Assembly: GCA_002914805.1 (NCBI GenBank)
Contig: JXTB01000712.1
Location: 27,829-91,828 of the forward strand
Source: Parasponia andersonii
Taxonomy: Eukaryota; Streptophyta; Magnoliopsida; Rosales; Cannabaceae
Direction: 5' to 3'
DNA: 64,000 nt
The position numbers were made by a program, and so were the translations under genes. Under the pieces are notes generated by a model, which saw only the letters and a program-made list of their open reading frames with translations, did not search any database and was not told the DNA's origin. This document shows, piece after piece, positions 10,905 through 21,755 of the stretch (positions are counted from its first letter, which is position 1; each line of letters begins with the position of its first letter).

Positions 10905-12320
10905 GACAAATCAACCCATATCCATAAGCTCACATCCTCTCATTTGTGGAAATCTAAGATGATGGTACTAAATGTACCTAACAGTCTGCCTGATACCTAA
11001 CTTGGAGAGGACACTGAATTGTCTATGCCTACCAAATAGGGAGGTAATCAGAAGTAACAAATCCCCACGCGGGTTTATGGATGTTATACTGACAGTAGGG
11101 CACGCAAAACCATACTGTAAATCCACGATGCTAACACAATGCTCATATATGATCCTATGATATGTGCAATAAAGAACCGAAGTGTGAAAATAATTGTGCA
11201 CTTATTTTTTTAATAAAGTAAGCATATTAGGTTTTTATAGAAAAATAGGTAGTATAAGGACCCTATTTTGATATACTCAAAATAACCTGCACTCAGAAAA
11301 TCCCCAGAATAGTACAGTACATATGTATATTATACCATCATAATCGATCACATATGTTCAAGAAATTCAAAAACCACATTTGTTCTCATATGCTGCAGAA
11401 ATTAAGTTTTATTCGAAAATAGTATAAAAAGATGGTAACCGAATCCCTACCTCATAAGAATAGTGATACCATGCTATTAAATCCTCAAGATATCATTGAC
11501 GATCATCCGGAGGGTCGGGAACTAATTCCAGACTCTCGATCATCCTCTTGCGAAAAACCACCTTCTTAACGGAGCTTCAAATACATAAACAGATCTTTTC
11601 ATTGAATTTCTAGTACCTAAATCCATATAACTTGTCCAATTCAGGTCCGAGCCCACTTCAAACCTGTGGCATGCAAATCGAGGTAAATCTTGGCCGTCTG
11701 ATTTCGATTTTCATGTCGATCACCAAACATAGGCAATATACAAATATATATCAAACTTCCCCATTTTCCAAGTATAATCCAAAAATGACAACAAAATCAT
11801 GATCCAACGACTAGATTAAAAAGTCAAATTTAAACTCAAAGTATCCCAAAAGGGCAACTTTTGATTCAGATAGTATGGGATTAAGATATATATACCTTGA
11901 GCTTTCTCTCAATGAGATGAATCCAATGAGCTAAGAACGCGAGCTGAGATGGCTCGAAATGACGCTGGCAGCGAAAAGATTCAACGGTCATCTATGGCAT
12001 TTTTTGGCGAGTGGGCTTTAGCATCTATGCAAGGCCAACGGCGAAGCACCCTGGCAGTGCGGCGAACTCATGCCAGACGGTGGTCATGCTAGACAAAGCC
12101 CAAGGGGGTGGCAGCAACTTCCTCGATTCCTCGGCCGAGAGTGAGCAAAGAGAGCATCGGGGGAGGGGGGGAGGGGGGAGAAGAGAGAGAGAGAGAGATT
12201 GGAAGAGAGTGCCCATGTGGGGGAATAAATGGGACTGTGCAATTTTTTAAAAAATTACAATATAGCCCCTATTCTCCAAAACTCTTTCAAACTAGTCCCC
12301 CAAAAATTACAATTTAGCCT
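10905..12320 (-). repeat. 5' LTR of the Tekay-like element, truncated on both sides
   Basis: Homologous to 4,963-6,405 of the other LTR. The inner edge begins abruptly at about 10,905 beside gag, with no primer-binding site. The outer edge stops at about 12,320, at the word CTTTACTATG, where the Copia-3 LTR starts. A GA tract lies at about 12,180-12,200. Roughly 360 bases of inner side relative to the start of homology and 100 of outer LTR are missing compared with 4,263-6,505, in addition to the microsatellite part. Confidence 0.7.
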
Positions 12321-13631
12321 TTACTATGTCATAGAATGCAGTGTTGTCAATTTAATTAATGAAATCTCTAATTATCGAAGTGAGTCTTCGGAAAGAAACA
12401 CTAGTATGTTATAAGAAAGTTATAACAACATCGAGCAAGACCTAGTTAATTAGAATTTGAGGTTAAGTGATGTAACTCAAGTTTCTAATTTTACTAATCT
12501 AGCACTATTATAGAAAACCTTAATCCTAGTGATTAACGAACTTAGTTTCATGTGTTTTATCTTTTTGAGTTACTAAAGGACTAGTTCTGATTTATGGTTC
12601 GAACTCCGGTATCTTGGAAGATAAGGTATATGAAATATGTAGAACATTTTTTCATGATGGACACTATACATATGATATCATTTTGAGTTTTTTCAAGTAC
12701 TTGGATAATATAAACTAGGGCCCCGGTATTCACTATGTGTATTTGACTGTGTTGGTATAAGCAGATACAAACATCATAATCAATTATTATCTATTAGATG
12801 AAAAATGGCAACTCAAAGGTAAATATGTACTAGAGGGATAATACGATAATTTCACCCTACTAGTAGAACATTGCATTGGGGGTATGTTTACAGGTATAGT
12901 ATATGCTAAATAGATTAAGCTAATTAATTGTTAATAAGCTTCACAGGAAAATAAATGACATTTAGTCCAAGAGTTCAATATTGGGCCTATAGTGGTGTGC
13001 CCTAATATTAATGGACAAGGTTCAATCATAATTAAGAGTTAATTATGATATTGGATATATGGTCTATTAGAGCTTGGGCTTTATGGATCTATCTAGTCCC
13101 CTGTCTAGCTCAAAGTAAAGCCCAATAAGCCCATTAGTGTTTATTAATCTATCTATAGTTAAGAGAAAAGTTCTCTAGCATATATATACAAGTGTTACAC
13201 GTGAAACACTCCTAGGTGAAGGGAGTGTCACACGCATAATATAGAGAGAGAGAGTAGAGAAAATCGGCTACAATTAGGGATTCACTGCCTTTGGTGTTTT
13301 GGCCATTCCGGAGAAATTGGTTCGAGGAGATTGTCTTCTCGTTCATCTGCAGATCTCTTTGTTGGGAATCAAGAAGGTGACCACCCACCAGATCAATCAA
13401 AAGGCTTTCGAGAATAGACGGGAAGACGAGAAGGTTGTGAAGCGAATCCGAGTATTGTTCTTATCTAGATCAAGAGTTAATTTATGTTAGATCACTATTC
13501 GAAATGTTTCGTAAAAGAAAAATTTTAAACGACCAATTCCGTTGCGTTTTTTGATTTTACAAAACTATGGTGTTCTTGAAAATAATTTTATAAAAATATT
13601 TTCCGGAAATTTATTCTAGCTAACACCAGCA
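12320..13631 (+). repeat. 5' LTR of Copia-3, lacking its first ~300 bp
   Basis: Aligns with 20,402-21,755. Both end TAACACCAGCA. The first ~299 bases of the LTR (20,103-20,401 in the 3' copy) are missing here, replaced by Gypsy LTR sequence. The 3' LTR also has about 35 extra bases near 21,205-21,240. The LTR includes a GA run (13,240-13,256) and a stretch with promoter-like AT-rich motifs (TATATATA near 13,180-13,190). Confidence 0.9.
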
Positions 13632-13633
13632 AT

Positions 13634-13645
13634 TGGTATTAGAGC
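13634..13645 (+). other. Primer-binding site of Copia-3
   Basis: TGGTATTAGAGC lies two bases after the LTR end. It matches the initiator tRNA-Met 3' end complement (TGGTATCAGAGC) at 11 of 12 bases, the standard plant Copia primer. Confidence 0.85.
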
Positions 13646-13983
13646 ATGGTTTTCTTGTTGATCTAGCATATTTTACTCCGGTCTATTCTCTTGTTGATTG
13701 ATGTTTCGATTTCTGGAAAATTTGTGTTTATGTTTGGTCTTCTTCATATTATGAGTATGCTCTAGTTTGTATGATGGTCAATAGATTCAATGAGTTTGAA
13801 TGATTATTTAATTAGATGTTGCTATGAGGAAATGATCATGTTTATTTTGATTTTCGTTTTCCGGCATGTTCTTGATTTCTATGTGTTCATGTTTTATGTT
13901 CTTGATAAAACTATGCATGGAAATGTTTTGATCTTTAATTGTTTTTGGAGTTTTATGAAAACTATTTTTTTCAATTAAAAAAA
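13646..13983 (+). other. Copia-3 leader, first part
   Basis: AT-rich sequence after the primer-binding site with no supported gene. A 62-codon open frame at 13,790-13,978 is Phe-rich and unlike any known protein; it looks accidental. Confidence 0.5.
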
Positions 13984-14575
13984 AATGAACGAAACGATGG
14001 AGCGGTGCATAGCTAGGAGCCGTGTGCACTGCCCGCGAGAGCCCCATGGTTGTGACCTGCGCGTGGGCACGATCCCGCGCATGGCCGCACGGGTGAGGCA
14101 CCACTGGCTGCACAAATGCAATCTGCATGTGGCCTACGGGCTGCCTCCCTGCACAGGCCACATAGGTGCACCCTAAGCAGGCAGCGCAAGTACGGCCCCG
14201 CTGTCCGCACAGATGGGATCTGCTCGTGACCTGCGGGCGGCCAGCTGGCATGTCGCGTGGGATCACCCCGCCCATGGCACTCAGGGCACGGCCCCGTTGG
14301 CCGCACAGATGTGATCCGCGCATGGCTAGTGGGCAGCCTCCTGCACGCCGGCTGCGCAGGTGGCCTCCCGTGTCTTCGCCACTCTGGGTGCCGCCTCGTA
14401 CATTTGACGTGCAAGAATTACGGGAGTCTATTGTCGCTCGGGAGTTATCCCGAGCGAGGCCGTGTAGCGTTATGCGAGCCCAGCGTTATGCGAGCCCATT
14501 GGCGCTTGGTAGTTGTCTCGAGTGTGGCCGTATACCGGCTTCCCATTTCGTCCGTCGGATTGTCCCGACATGTTT
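13984..14575 (+). repeat. GC-rich repetitive island in the Copia-3 leader
   Basis: About 590 bases of strikingly GC-rich DNA between AT-rich flanks. It contains degenerate repeats with a period near 97 bases: the word ACGGCCCCG followed by a CCGCACAGATG block occurs near 14,191 and again near 14,288, with weaker versions upstream. A perfect 16-base tandem duplication (AGCGTTATGCGAGCCC) lies at 14,466-14,481 and 14,482-14,497. Several long open frames occur on both strands, as expected from GC richness, and none resembles a known protein. It may form a structured RNA leader or be a captured satellite. Confidence 0.7.
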
Positions 14576-16129
14576 CATATTTCCGACCATAATTTTAATT
14601 ATTTTTATTTTAAAATTAATTTAATTTATCCATAGTTGTATGAAAACTGGTAGATTAAATTTTAAATTCAAAATTTTAAAATCCTTATTAAATTTGAATT
14701 TTTGAAATTTAAATTGTTAGGATATTTTAATTTGAATTGTGGATATGATTGATATCCATAATATCTTAATTATTATTTGAATAATTAGAGATATTTTAAA
14801 ATGAAAATTTTTTAAATTAGATATTATGAGATCATATCTTTTTAGTGTTTAAATTCAAATTTTGAATAGATATTTTGAAAAACTGATTATATGATAGTTG
14901 GTAATCTATTTTTGAATTTTAAATTTGTTTAAATTCATATTAGAGATATTGTAGGAGATTTTATTTGTAAAATCTTTAATCTTTTAAATTTCGAATTTTG
15001 TGAATATTTGAAATTTAAATTTAAATCAGAATATCTTTTCAAATCTTCAAATTTTTGAATTTATGGTTGGTAGATATTTAATGAGATTAGAGATTGATTT
15101 GAATTTTAAATTCAAATCTGACAGGATAAGATAATAGGAAATATTTAAGGAAGTTGAATTCAAATTAAGATTTCAAAAGTTGAAATTTAAATTTGAGATA
15201 TTTAAGGAGATTTAATTAGTTAAATCTTTTATTTAAACTGATTAGATTTTGTGAAAATCTTTTCTAATTTAAATTTTCCATATTTAAATATTTAACATCA
15301 TCTTATCAATTAGAATTTTTTAAATATTAAATAATTTTAAATTACCGGAAATTAATAAATCATTAACAATTAATTATTTATCTGCTTACTACTTTTGTAT
15401 TATTAGAATAATGTTGCAAGTATGCCTAATAATTAAGTATTATTACATGATCTTTAGTAACATATCATATAGAAAATTGGAATTACTCTTATGCAAATAT
15501 GAACATGCTTACATAATTGATTTTAGGTTACTAAACTAGTTAGATAGCTGGGTAAAATCTATAAATTCCTTATTATAAAATATTGAGTAGGAGAAGGTAT
15601 GTGATATCTATGGTCTCCATTGTTGGTTCGTTATGTATTAGGATGAGCCTTACCTTAGAATCTTGCTGAGCTCCTGTAGTAGGGTTTTTCATCCAGGTAA
15701 TACTCGAAATGAGCTTCTAAGGATAAGGTACTAAGTAGACTGTATGAGGCTGATCGCCCGTAGAAGACGGTCTTTTATAGAAAGCTTAGTTACTGAAACA
15801 ATGGCTAAACACTCAACTCGAAATATTAATATCCTCCTGTAGGAGTTCTTATTAGTCGATTAGAGGACCAAAGAGAATGGTAGTTAGAAATATGGGATAA
15901 GAGTTATCTGTCTATTTACTAATTGAAATTGTTAATTTAACTTGCTGATTGCATGACTTCCTGTAGGAGGCTTGTAATCAGTGGAAGGTTAAATTACCAC
16001 GAATATAAGTGATAGTCATAGGGATACTTCACTTGCATATTGTATATTTAAATACTTTATGTTAATTATTCGAAACATAATAAATGATGTTTTCTTATAT
16101 GTGGAATATTTATTTATTTTTCAATAGAT
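14576..16129 (+). other. AT-rich remainder of the Copia-3 leader
   Basis: Positions 14,576-15,350 are very AT-rich and made of recurring words such as TTTAAATT, GAATTT and GGAGATTT without a fixed period. Positions 15,350-16,129 are ordinary noncoding sequence containing repeated CCTGTAGGAG/CCTGTAGTAG words near 15,674, 15,835 and 15,961. No gene is supported. Confidence 0.5.
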
Positions 16130-19100
16130 ATGGTACTTAATCTCTTATCTACTTTACTCACACAAAACAAGCTAGACGGTGAAAACTATGTAGACTGAAA
16201 ATGTAACCTAGATATAGTGTTTACTGCTGATAAATATAAGTGAGTTCTCACCACTCCATGTCCTGCTCAGCCAACTGAGGAATCCACCAACGATGAAAGA
16301 AACTTATAAGATAAGTCGAAGCAATCTGATGAGATGGCTAAGTGCTATATACTTGGCTCAACGAGTAATATATTGCAACAACAACATCGTGGGATGGATA
16401 CTACTGTTGACATTATGCTGAGCGTTGACAAAATGTTCACCAGTCTCGGTCGTCAAGCTAGAAATGAGGCTACAAGTGCATTTATGAATCTTCGTCAAAA
16501 GAAGGGTACTTTAGTTCGGGAACGTATGATGAATGTCATCACATACCTCAACGAACTGGGAATCCTGGGAGCTGAAATTGATTGTGACACCAAAATTGAT
16601 ATGGTTTTGAACACATTGTCAGACACTTTCAATCAATTTAAGATTGATCATGCGATTCGCCAGAAGGATTATACTCTTACTAGCCTAATGAAAGATTTGC
16701 AAATTACTGAGAATATTCGTAAGAAGAATAAGTCGGGGTCAGCTGGGGCTAATGTAGCTCAAGCTAGTTCTTCCAAACCTAAGTCGAAAGGCAAAGGTAA
16801 GGGGAAGAAAAAGACTCCTGCTTCTCTAGCTCCAAAGAAAAAGAAGACTAAGAAGGATGCCAAACCAAAAGGAAAATATTTCCACTACGTTGAGGATGGA
16901 CATTGGAAAAAGAACTGCAAAACTTACCTAGCCCTTAAAAAGGAGAAGGACAATGACAAGGACAAACAAGGTAATGACAATTTGTTGTTAATTGAGGCTT
17001 ATCATATGATTGATTCTATTGATTCTTGGATCGTAGATTCGGGAGCCACTGACCATGTTTGTAATAGTTTGTAGGAGTTCAAGGAAACTAGGAAGTTCGC
17101 TAGTGAAGAGTTCACATTGTGATTGGGAGATGGCTCAATAGTTGAACCTCGTGCAATGGGAGATGTTATTTTGAATTTCGATGATTTTAGGTTTTTTGAA
17201 ATAAAGAACTGTCATTATATTTCGGTGTTTAAACAGAATTTGATTTCTATTTCCTGTTTAATGAGACAAGATTATTCTGTTCATTTTGACAATAAAGTTT
17301 CTATTAAAAAGAATAAAAGTTTTATTTGCACTAGTACTTATAGGAGTAATCTTTTCTTTATTCAACCTAAAAGTGTCTCATTGTACAATCTTGAAAATGT
17401 TTCTAAACATAAGAAAGTGAAAGTGAGTACGAATGATGAAACTTATCTCTAGAATTTAAGACACGGTCATATTAACCTAAACAGAATTCAAAGATTAGTT
17501 AATAATGGACCTCTAAGTTCGTTAGAAATCAAACCATTACCAACTTGTGAATCCTGTCTGGAAGGTAAAATGACTAAAAGACCATTTACTGGAAAAGGCC
17601 TTAGAGTTTAAGAATGTCTTGAGTTAGTACACACTGATGTCTGTAGGCCCTTGAATATTCAAGCACGGGGAGGATTTGAATACTTCATTATGTTTACAGA
17701 TGATTCTTCTAGATTTGGTTATGTTTACCTAATGTAATGCAAATCAGATTCTTTTGAAAAGTTCGGATAATTCAAAGCGGAAATTGAAAAGTAGTTAGGA
17801 AAGAACATAAAGACCCTTCGATCTGATCGAGGTGGTGAATACCTCTCTGGAGAATTCTCTGAATTTCTCACAGACAATGGGATCCTATCCCAACTCACAG
17901 CACCTGGTACGTCTTAACTAAATGGTATTGCTGAAAGAAGAAATAGGACACTTTTGGATATGGTTAGGTCAATGCTCAGTTATTCACAATTACCCGCATC
18001 TTTTTGGGGTTATGCCTTCGAAACTACCATGTACCTGCTGAATAGAGTTCCTTCTAAGTCAGTACTTAAGACTCCATTTGAACTATGGAAAGGACATAAA
18101 CCTAGTTTGCATCATATCCACATTTGGGGTTGTCCAACAAATGTGTTGAAAGGGAAAACGACTAAGTTGGAATCACGATCTGAATTGTGTCTATTTATAG
18201 GTTACCCAAAAGGAACTAGAGGGTATTATTTCTATGGTACTGAAGAAAAGAAAGTGTTTGTGAGTACAAATGCTACTTTATTGGGAGAAAACTATATGAA
18301 AGATTTCAAGCCCAAAAGTAAGTTAGTTCTAGAAGAATTAACTGATGATGTTATCAGCCCATCTATAGAAGATAAGATAGAGAAAGCAGTTAGAAAAGAT
18401 AAATCACTTAAAACTCAACAAACATCAGATCCTTGTCGTAGTGGGAGAGTTGTGAGACAACCTGAAAGATACTTGGGAATAGGAGAGTCTTGTGACCAAG
18501 AATCTGATCCTTATACCTACAGTGAAGCAATGGATGATGTTGATAAAGATCTCTGGAAAAAGGCAATGGAATCCGAAATAGAGTCCATATACTCTAATAA
18601 AGTCTGGGAACTTATAGATCCACCTAAAGGGATAAAACCCATTGGGTGTAAGTTGGTCTATAAGAGAAAGAGAGGAATAGATGGGAAAGTAGAGACTTTC
18701 AAGGCAAGGTTAGTTGCAAAGGGTTATACACAGAAAGAAGGTATCGATTATGAAGAAACCTTCTCTTCTGTAGCTATGATCAAGTCTATTCGCATACTCT
18801 TATCCATCATTGTATCTCTTGATTATGAGATATGGCAAATGGACGTCAAAACTGCATTCCTGAATGGCAATCTTGATGAACGTATCTATATGATACAACC
18901 AAAGGGATTCGTTGAAAAGGGTCAAGAAAGAAAAGTTTGTGAACTTAAGAGATCTATCTATGGACTCATGCAATCATCTAGATTATGGAACATAAGATTT
19001 GATGAAGCAATTAAGTCTTATGGTTTTGAACAAAACATAGATGAACCTTGTGTCTATAAAAGAATTCAGGATAACAAAGTGATTTTTCTGGTACTGTATG

Positions 19101-20083
19101 TTGATGATATTCTAATCATTAGGAATGATGTTAGATCATTATCATGAGTGAAAGTTTGGTTAGTATAACAGTTTAATATGAAGGACTTAGGTGAAGCTTA
19201 CTATGTTCTAGGAATATATATTCTACGAGATACAAAGAATAAGTACATAGCTTTATCACAAGCTTCATATGTAGATAAAATACTGGTAAGGTTTGCAATG
19301 CATAATTCTAAGAAAAGTTTAACACCCTTTCGTAAAGGAATTACTCTGTCTAATAAGAATTCTCCGAAGACAGAAAAAGAAAAGGAACAGATGAGAAATA
19401 TTCCTTATACTTTGACAATGAGAAGTCTCATGTATACCATGCTTTGCACAATACCAGATATTTTTTATGCTATTGGGATTGTAAGTTGTTATCAATCTAA
19501 TCCAGGACCTGAACATTGGGGTGCAGTCAAGTATATTCTAAAGTATCTTCGGAGAACTAGAAATCATATGCTTATATATTCTGGAGAAGATCTAACACCT
19601 GTTGGATATACTGATTCGGATTTTCAATCTGATAAAGACTTTAGAAGATCAACCTCTGGTTCAGTCTTTACCCTTGGTGATGGAGCCATTATATGGAGGA
19701 GTATTAAGCAATCTTGTGTTGTGGATTTAACCATGGAGGATGAATATATGGCGGCTTCTGAAGCAGCTAAAGAGGCGATCTAGCTTCATAATTTCTTTTT
19801 GGATCTTAAGGCAGTACCTGGAGCACAGATCCCTATGACACTTTATTGTGATAACAGTGGAGCAGTTGCTAACTCTAGAGAGCCCAAAAGCCACAAGAGG
19901 GGAAAACACATAGAGAGGAAATATTATGTACTCAGAGAAATTGTTTAAAGAGGAGACGTGATAATGAGTAAGATAGCGTCTGCAGAGAACCTTATTGATC
20001 CTTTTACCAAATCTTTGGTTACTAAAGTATTTGAGGACCACCTAGAAGGAATGGGACTATGTGATATGTTACATCTACTTTAA
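16130..20083 (+). pseudogene. Copia-3 gag-pol, one frame with many stops
   Basis: From ATG at 16,130 to TAA at 20,081-20,083 every domain stays in the same frame (1,318 codons including the stop, a normal Copia polyprotein length), yet about 15 internal stop codons interrupt it. Domains: gag (to about 17,000) with a zinc knuckle near 16,875-16,918 whose first two cysteines are tyrosines; protease IVDSGATDH near 17,030; integrase about 17,460-18,250 (SDRGGEY near 17,825, GIAERRNRTL near 17,925); RT about 18,530-19,250 with YVDD at 19,097-19,108; RNase H to about 20,000 (GYTDSDFQSD, YCDNSGAVANS). Many stops look like C-to-T or G-to-A changes (Trp, Gln, Arg codons), as expected from deamination of methylated DNA. 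It encodes no working protein. Confidence 0.92.
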
Positions 20084-20102
20084 AGGCCAAGTGGGAAATT
20101 TT
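20084..20102 (+). other. Polypurine tract of Copia-3
   Basis: AAGTGGGAAAT just before the LTR start TGGAATAATG. It is the plus-strand primer site and fixes the start of the 3' LTR. Confidence 0.75.
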
Positions 20103-21755
20103 TGGAATAATGTCCTATAAAGCAGTTTATTATTTAGACATTATAAACAATATTTATTGGATTATTTAGTATCTATTTGTTATTAATAAATTCCATGTTA
20201 TGAATTTCTATTTCATTTATGTCCCATTGATATACATGTGATGTGTATGTTTATCTTATATAAACATCTAAAAGATTCCAAGATATGAAATGAGTCATAA
20301 CGAATTATTCGTATGATGAGTTCATATGTGGGAGATATTATATTATTTATTTCATTAAATCTAAATTAAATTGTTCGCATTCTGCATATTAAAGATGGAA
20401 TACTTTACTATGCCATAGAATGTAGTGTTGTCTATTTAATTAATGAAGTCTCTAATTATCGAAGTGAGTCTTCGGATAGAAACACTATTATGTTATAAGA
20501 AAATTATAACAACATCAAGCAGGACCTAGTTAATTAGAATTTGAGGTTAAGTGCCGTAACTCAAATTTCTAATTTTATTAATCTAGCACTATTATAGAAA
20601 ACCTTAATCCTAGTGATTAACTAATTTACTTTCATGTGTTTTATCTTTTTGAGTTACTAAAGGACTAGTTTCGATTTATGGTTTGAACTCCGGTATCTTG
20701 GAAGATAAAGTATATGAAATGTGTAGAAAATTTTTTCATGACAAATACCATGCATATGATATCACTTTGAGTTTTTTCAAGTACTTGGATAATATAAACC
20801 AGGGCCCCGGTATTCACTATATGCATTTGACTGTGTTGGTATAAGCAAATACAAACACCATAGTCAATTATTATCCATTAGATGAAAAATGGCAACTCAA
20901 AAGTAAATATGTACTAGAGGGATAATACGCTAATCTTACCCTGCTAGTACAGCATTGCATTGGGGGTATGTCTACAGGTATAATATATGCTAAATGGATC
21001 AAGCTAATTAATTGTTAATAAGCTTCACAAAAAAATAAATGACATATAGTCCAAGAGTTCAATATTGGGCCTATAGTAGTGTGCCCCAATATTAATGGAC
21101 AACGCCAATCATAATTAAGAGTTAATTATGATATTGGGTATATGGTCTATTGGAGCTAGGCCTTTATAGATCCATCCGGTTCCCTGTCTACCTTAAATTA
21201 AAGCTCAATTGTTATTTGATGATCAGATGAGCCCAACAAGCCCAATAAGCCCATTAGAGTTTACTAATCTCTTTATAGTTAAGAGAAAAGTTCTCTATAA
21301 TATATATACAAGTGTTATACATGAAACACTCCTAGGTGAAGAGAGTGTCACATGCATAATAGAGAGAGAGAGAGAGAGCAGAGAAAATCGGCCACCACTA
21401 GGGATTCACTACCCTTGGTGTTTCGGCCATCCCGGAGAAATCGGTTCGAGGAGATTATCTTCTTGCTCATCTGCAGATCTCTTTGTTGGGAATCAAGAAG
21501 GTGACCACCTACTAAATCAATCAAACGGCTTTCAAGAATAGATAAGAAGATAAGAAGGTTGTGAAGCGAATCCGGGTATTATTCTTGTCTAGATCAAGAG
21601 TTAATTTATGTTAGATCATGATCCGAAATGTTTTGTAAAAGAAAAATTTTAAACGACCAATTCTGTTGCGTTTCTTTATTTTACAAAACTATGGTGTTCT
21701 TGAAAATTATTTTATGAAAATATTTTTCAGAAATTTATTCTAGCTAACACCAGCA
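20103..21755 (+). repeat. 3' LTR of Copia-3 (1,653 bp)
   Basis: Starts TGGAATAATG after the polypurine tract and ends ACACCAGCA. The part from 20,402 aligns closely with the 5' LTR. A GA repeat lies at 21,361-21,379. The region 20,103-20,401 has no counterpart in the 5' LTR. A 110-codon open frame at 21,209-21,541 is noncoding LTR sequence. Confidence 0.9.

Larger units (their letters stand above)
4263..12320 (-). mobile_element. Tekay-like chromovirus (Ty3/Gypsy), minus strand, degenerate
   Basis: Read on the minus strand the order is LTR (12,320-10,905), gag (about 10,900-9,900), protease, RT, RNase H, integrase, chromodomain, polypurine tract and LTR (6,505-4,263). This is the Ty3/Gypsy order. 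A C-terminal chromodomain and the domain wording around it point to chromoviruses, most likely Tekay/Del. All coding parts are split by stops and frameshifts. The gag N-terminus, leader and primer-binding site are missing, because LTR sequence resumes right after partial gag near 10,905. The 5' LTR is cut at 12,320 where the Copia-3 LTR begins. Confidence 0.85.
12320..21755 (+). mobile_element. Copia retrotransposon with long LTRs (Copia-3), plus strand
   Basis: Contains a 5' LTR (12,320-13,631, truncated), a primer-binding site (13,634-13,645), an exceptionally long leader (13,646-16,129), a gag-pol frame (16,130-20,083), a polypurine tract and a full 3' LTR (20,103-21,755). The domain order PR, IN, RT, RNase H is Ty1/Copia. 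The element is inserted in the RT of Copia A: RT sequence starts immediately at 21,756. The matching left side of Copia A is absent, so the left end has been rearranged. Confidence 0.9.

Noticed and set aside
13808..14624. Long open frames of 110-170 codons on both strands in the GC-rich island
   Set aside because: They exist in several frames at once, follow GC composition and repeats, and resemble no protein family.
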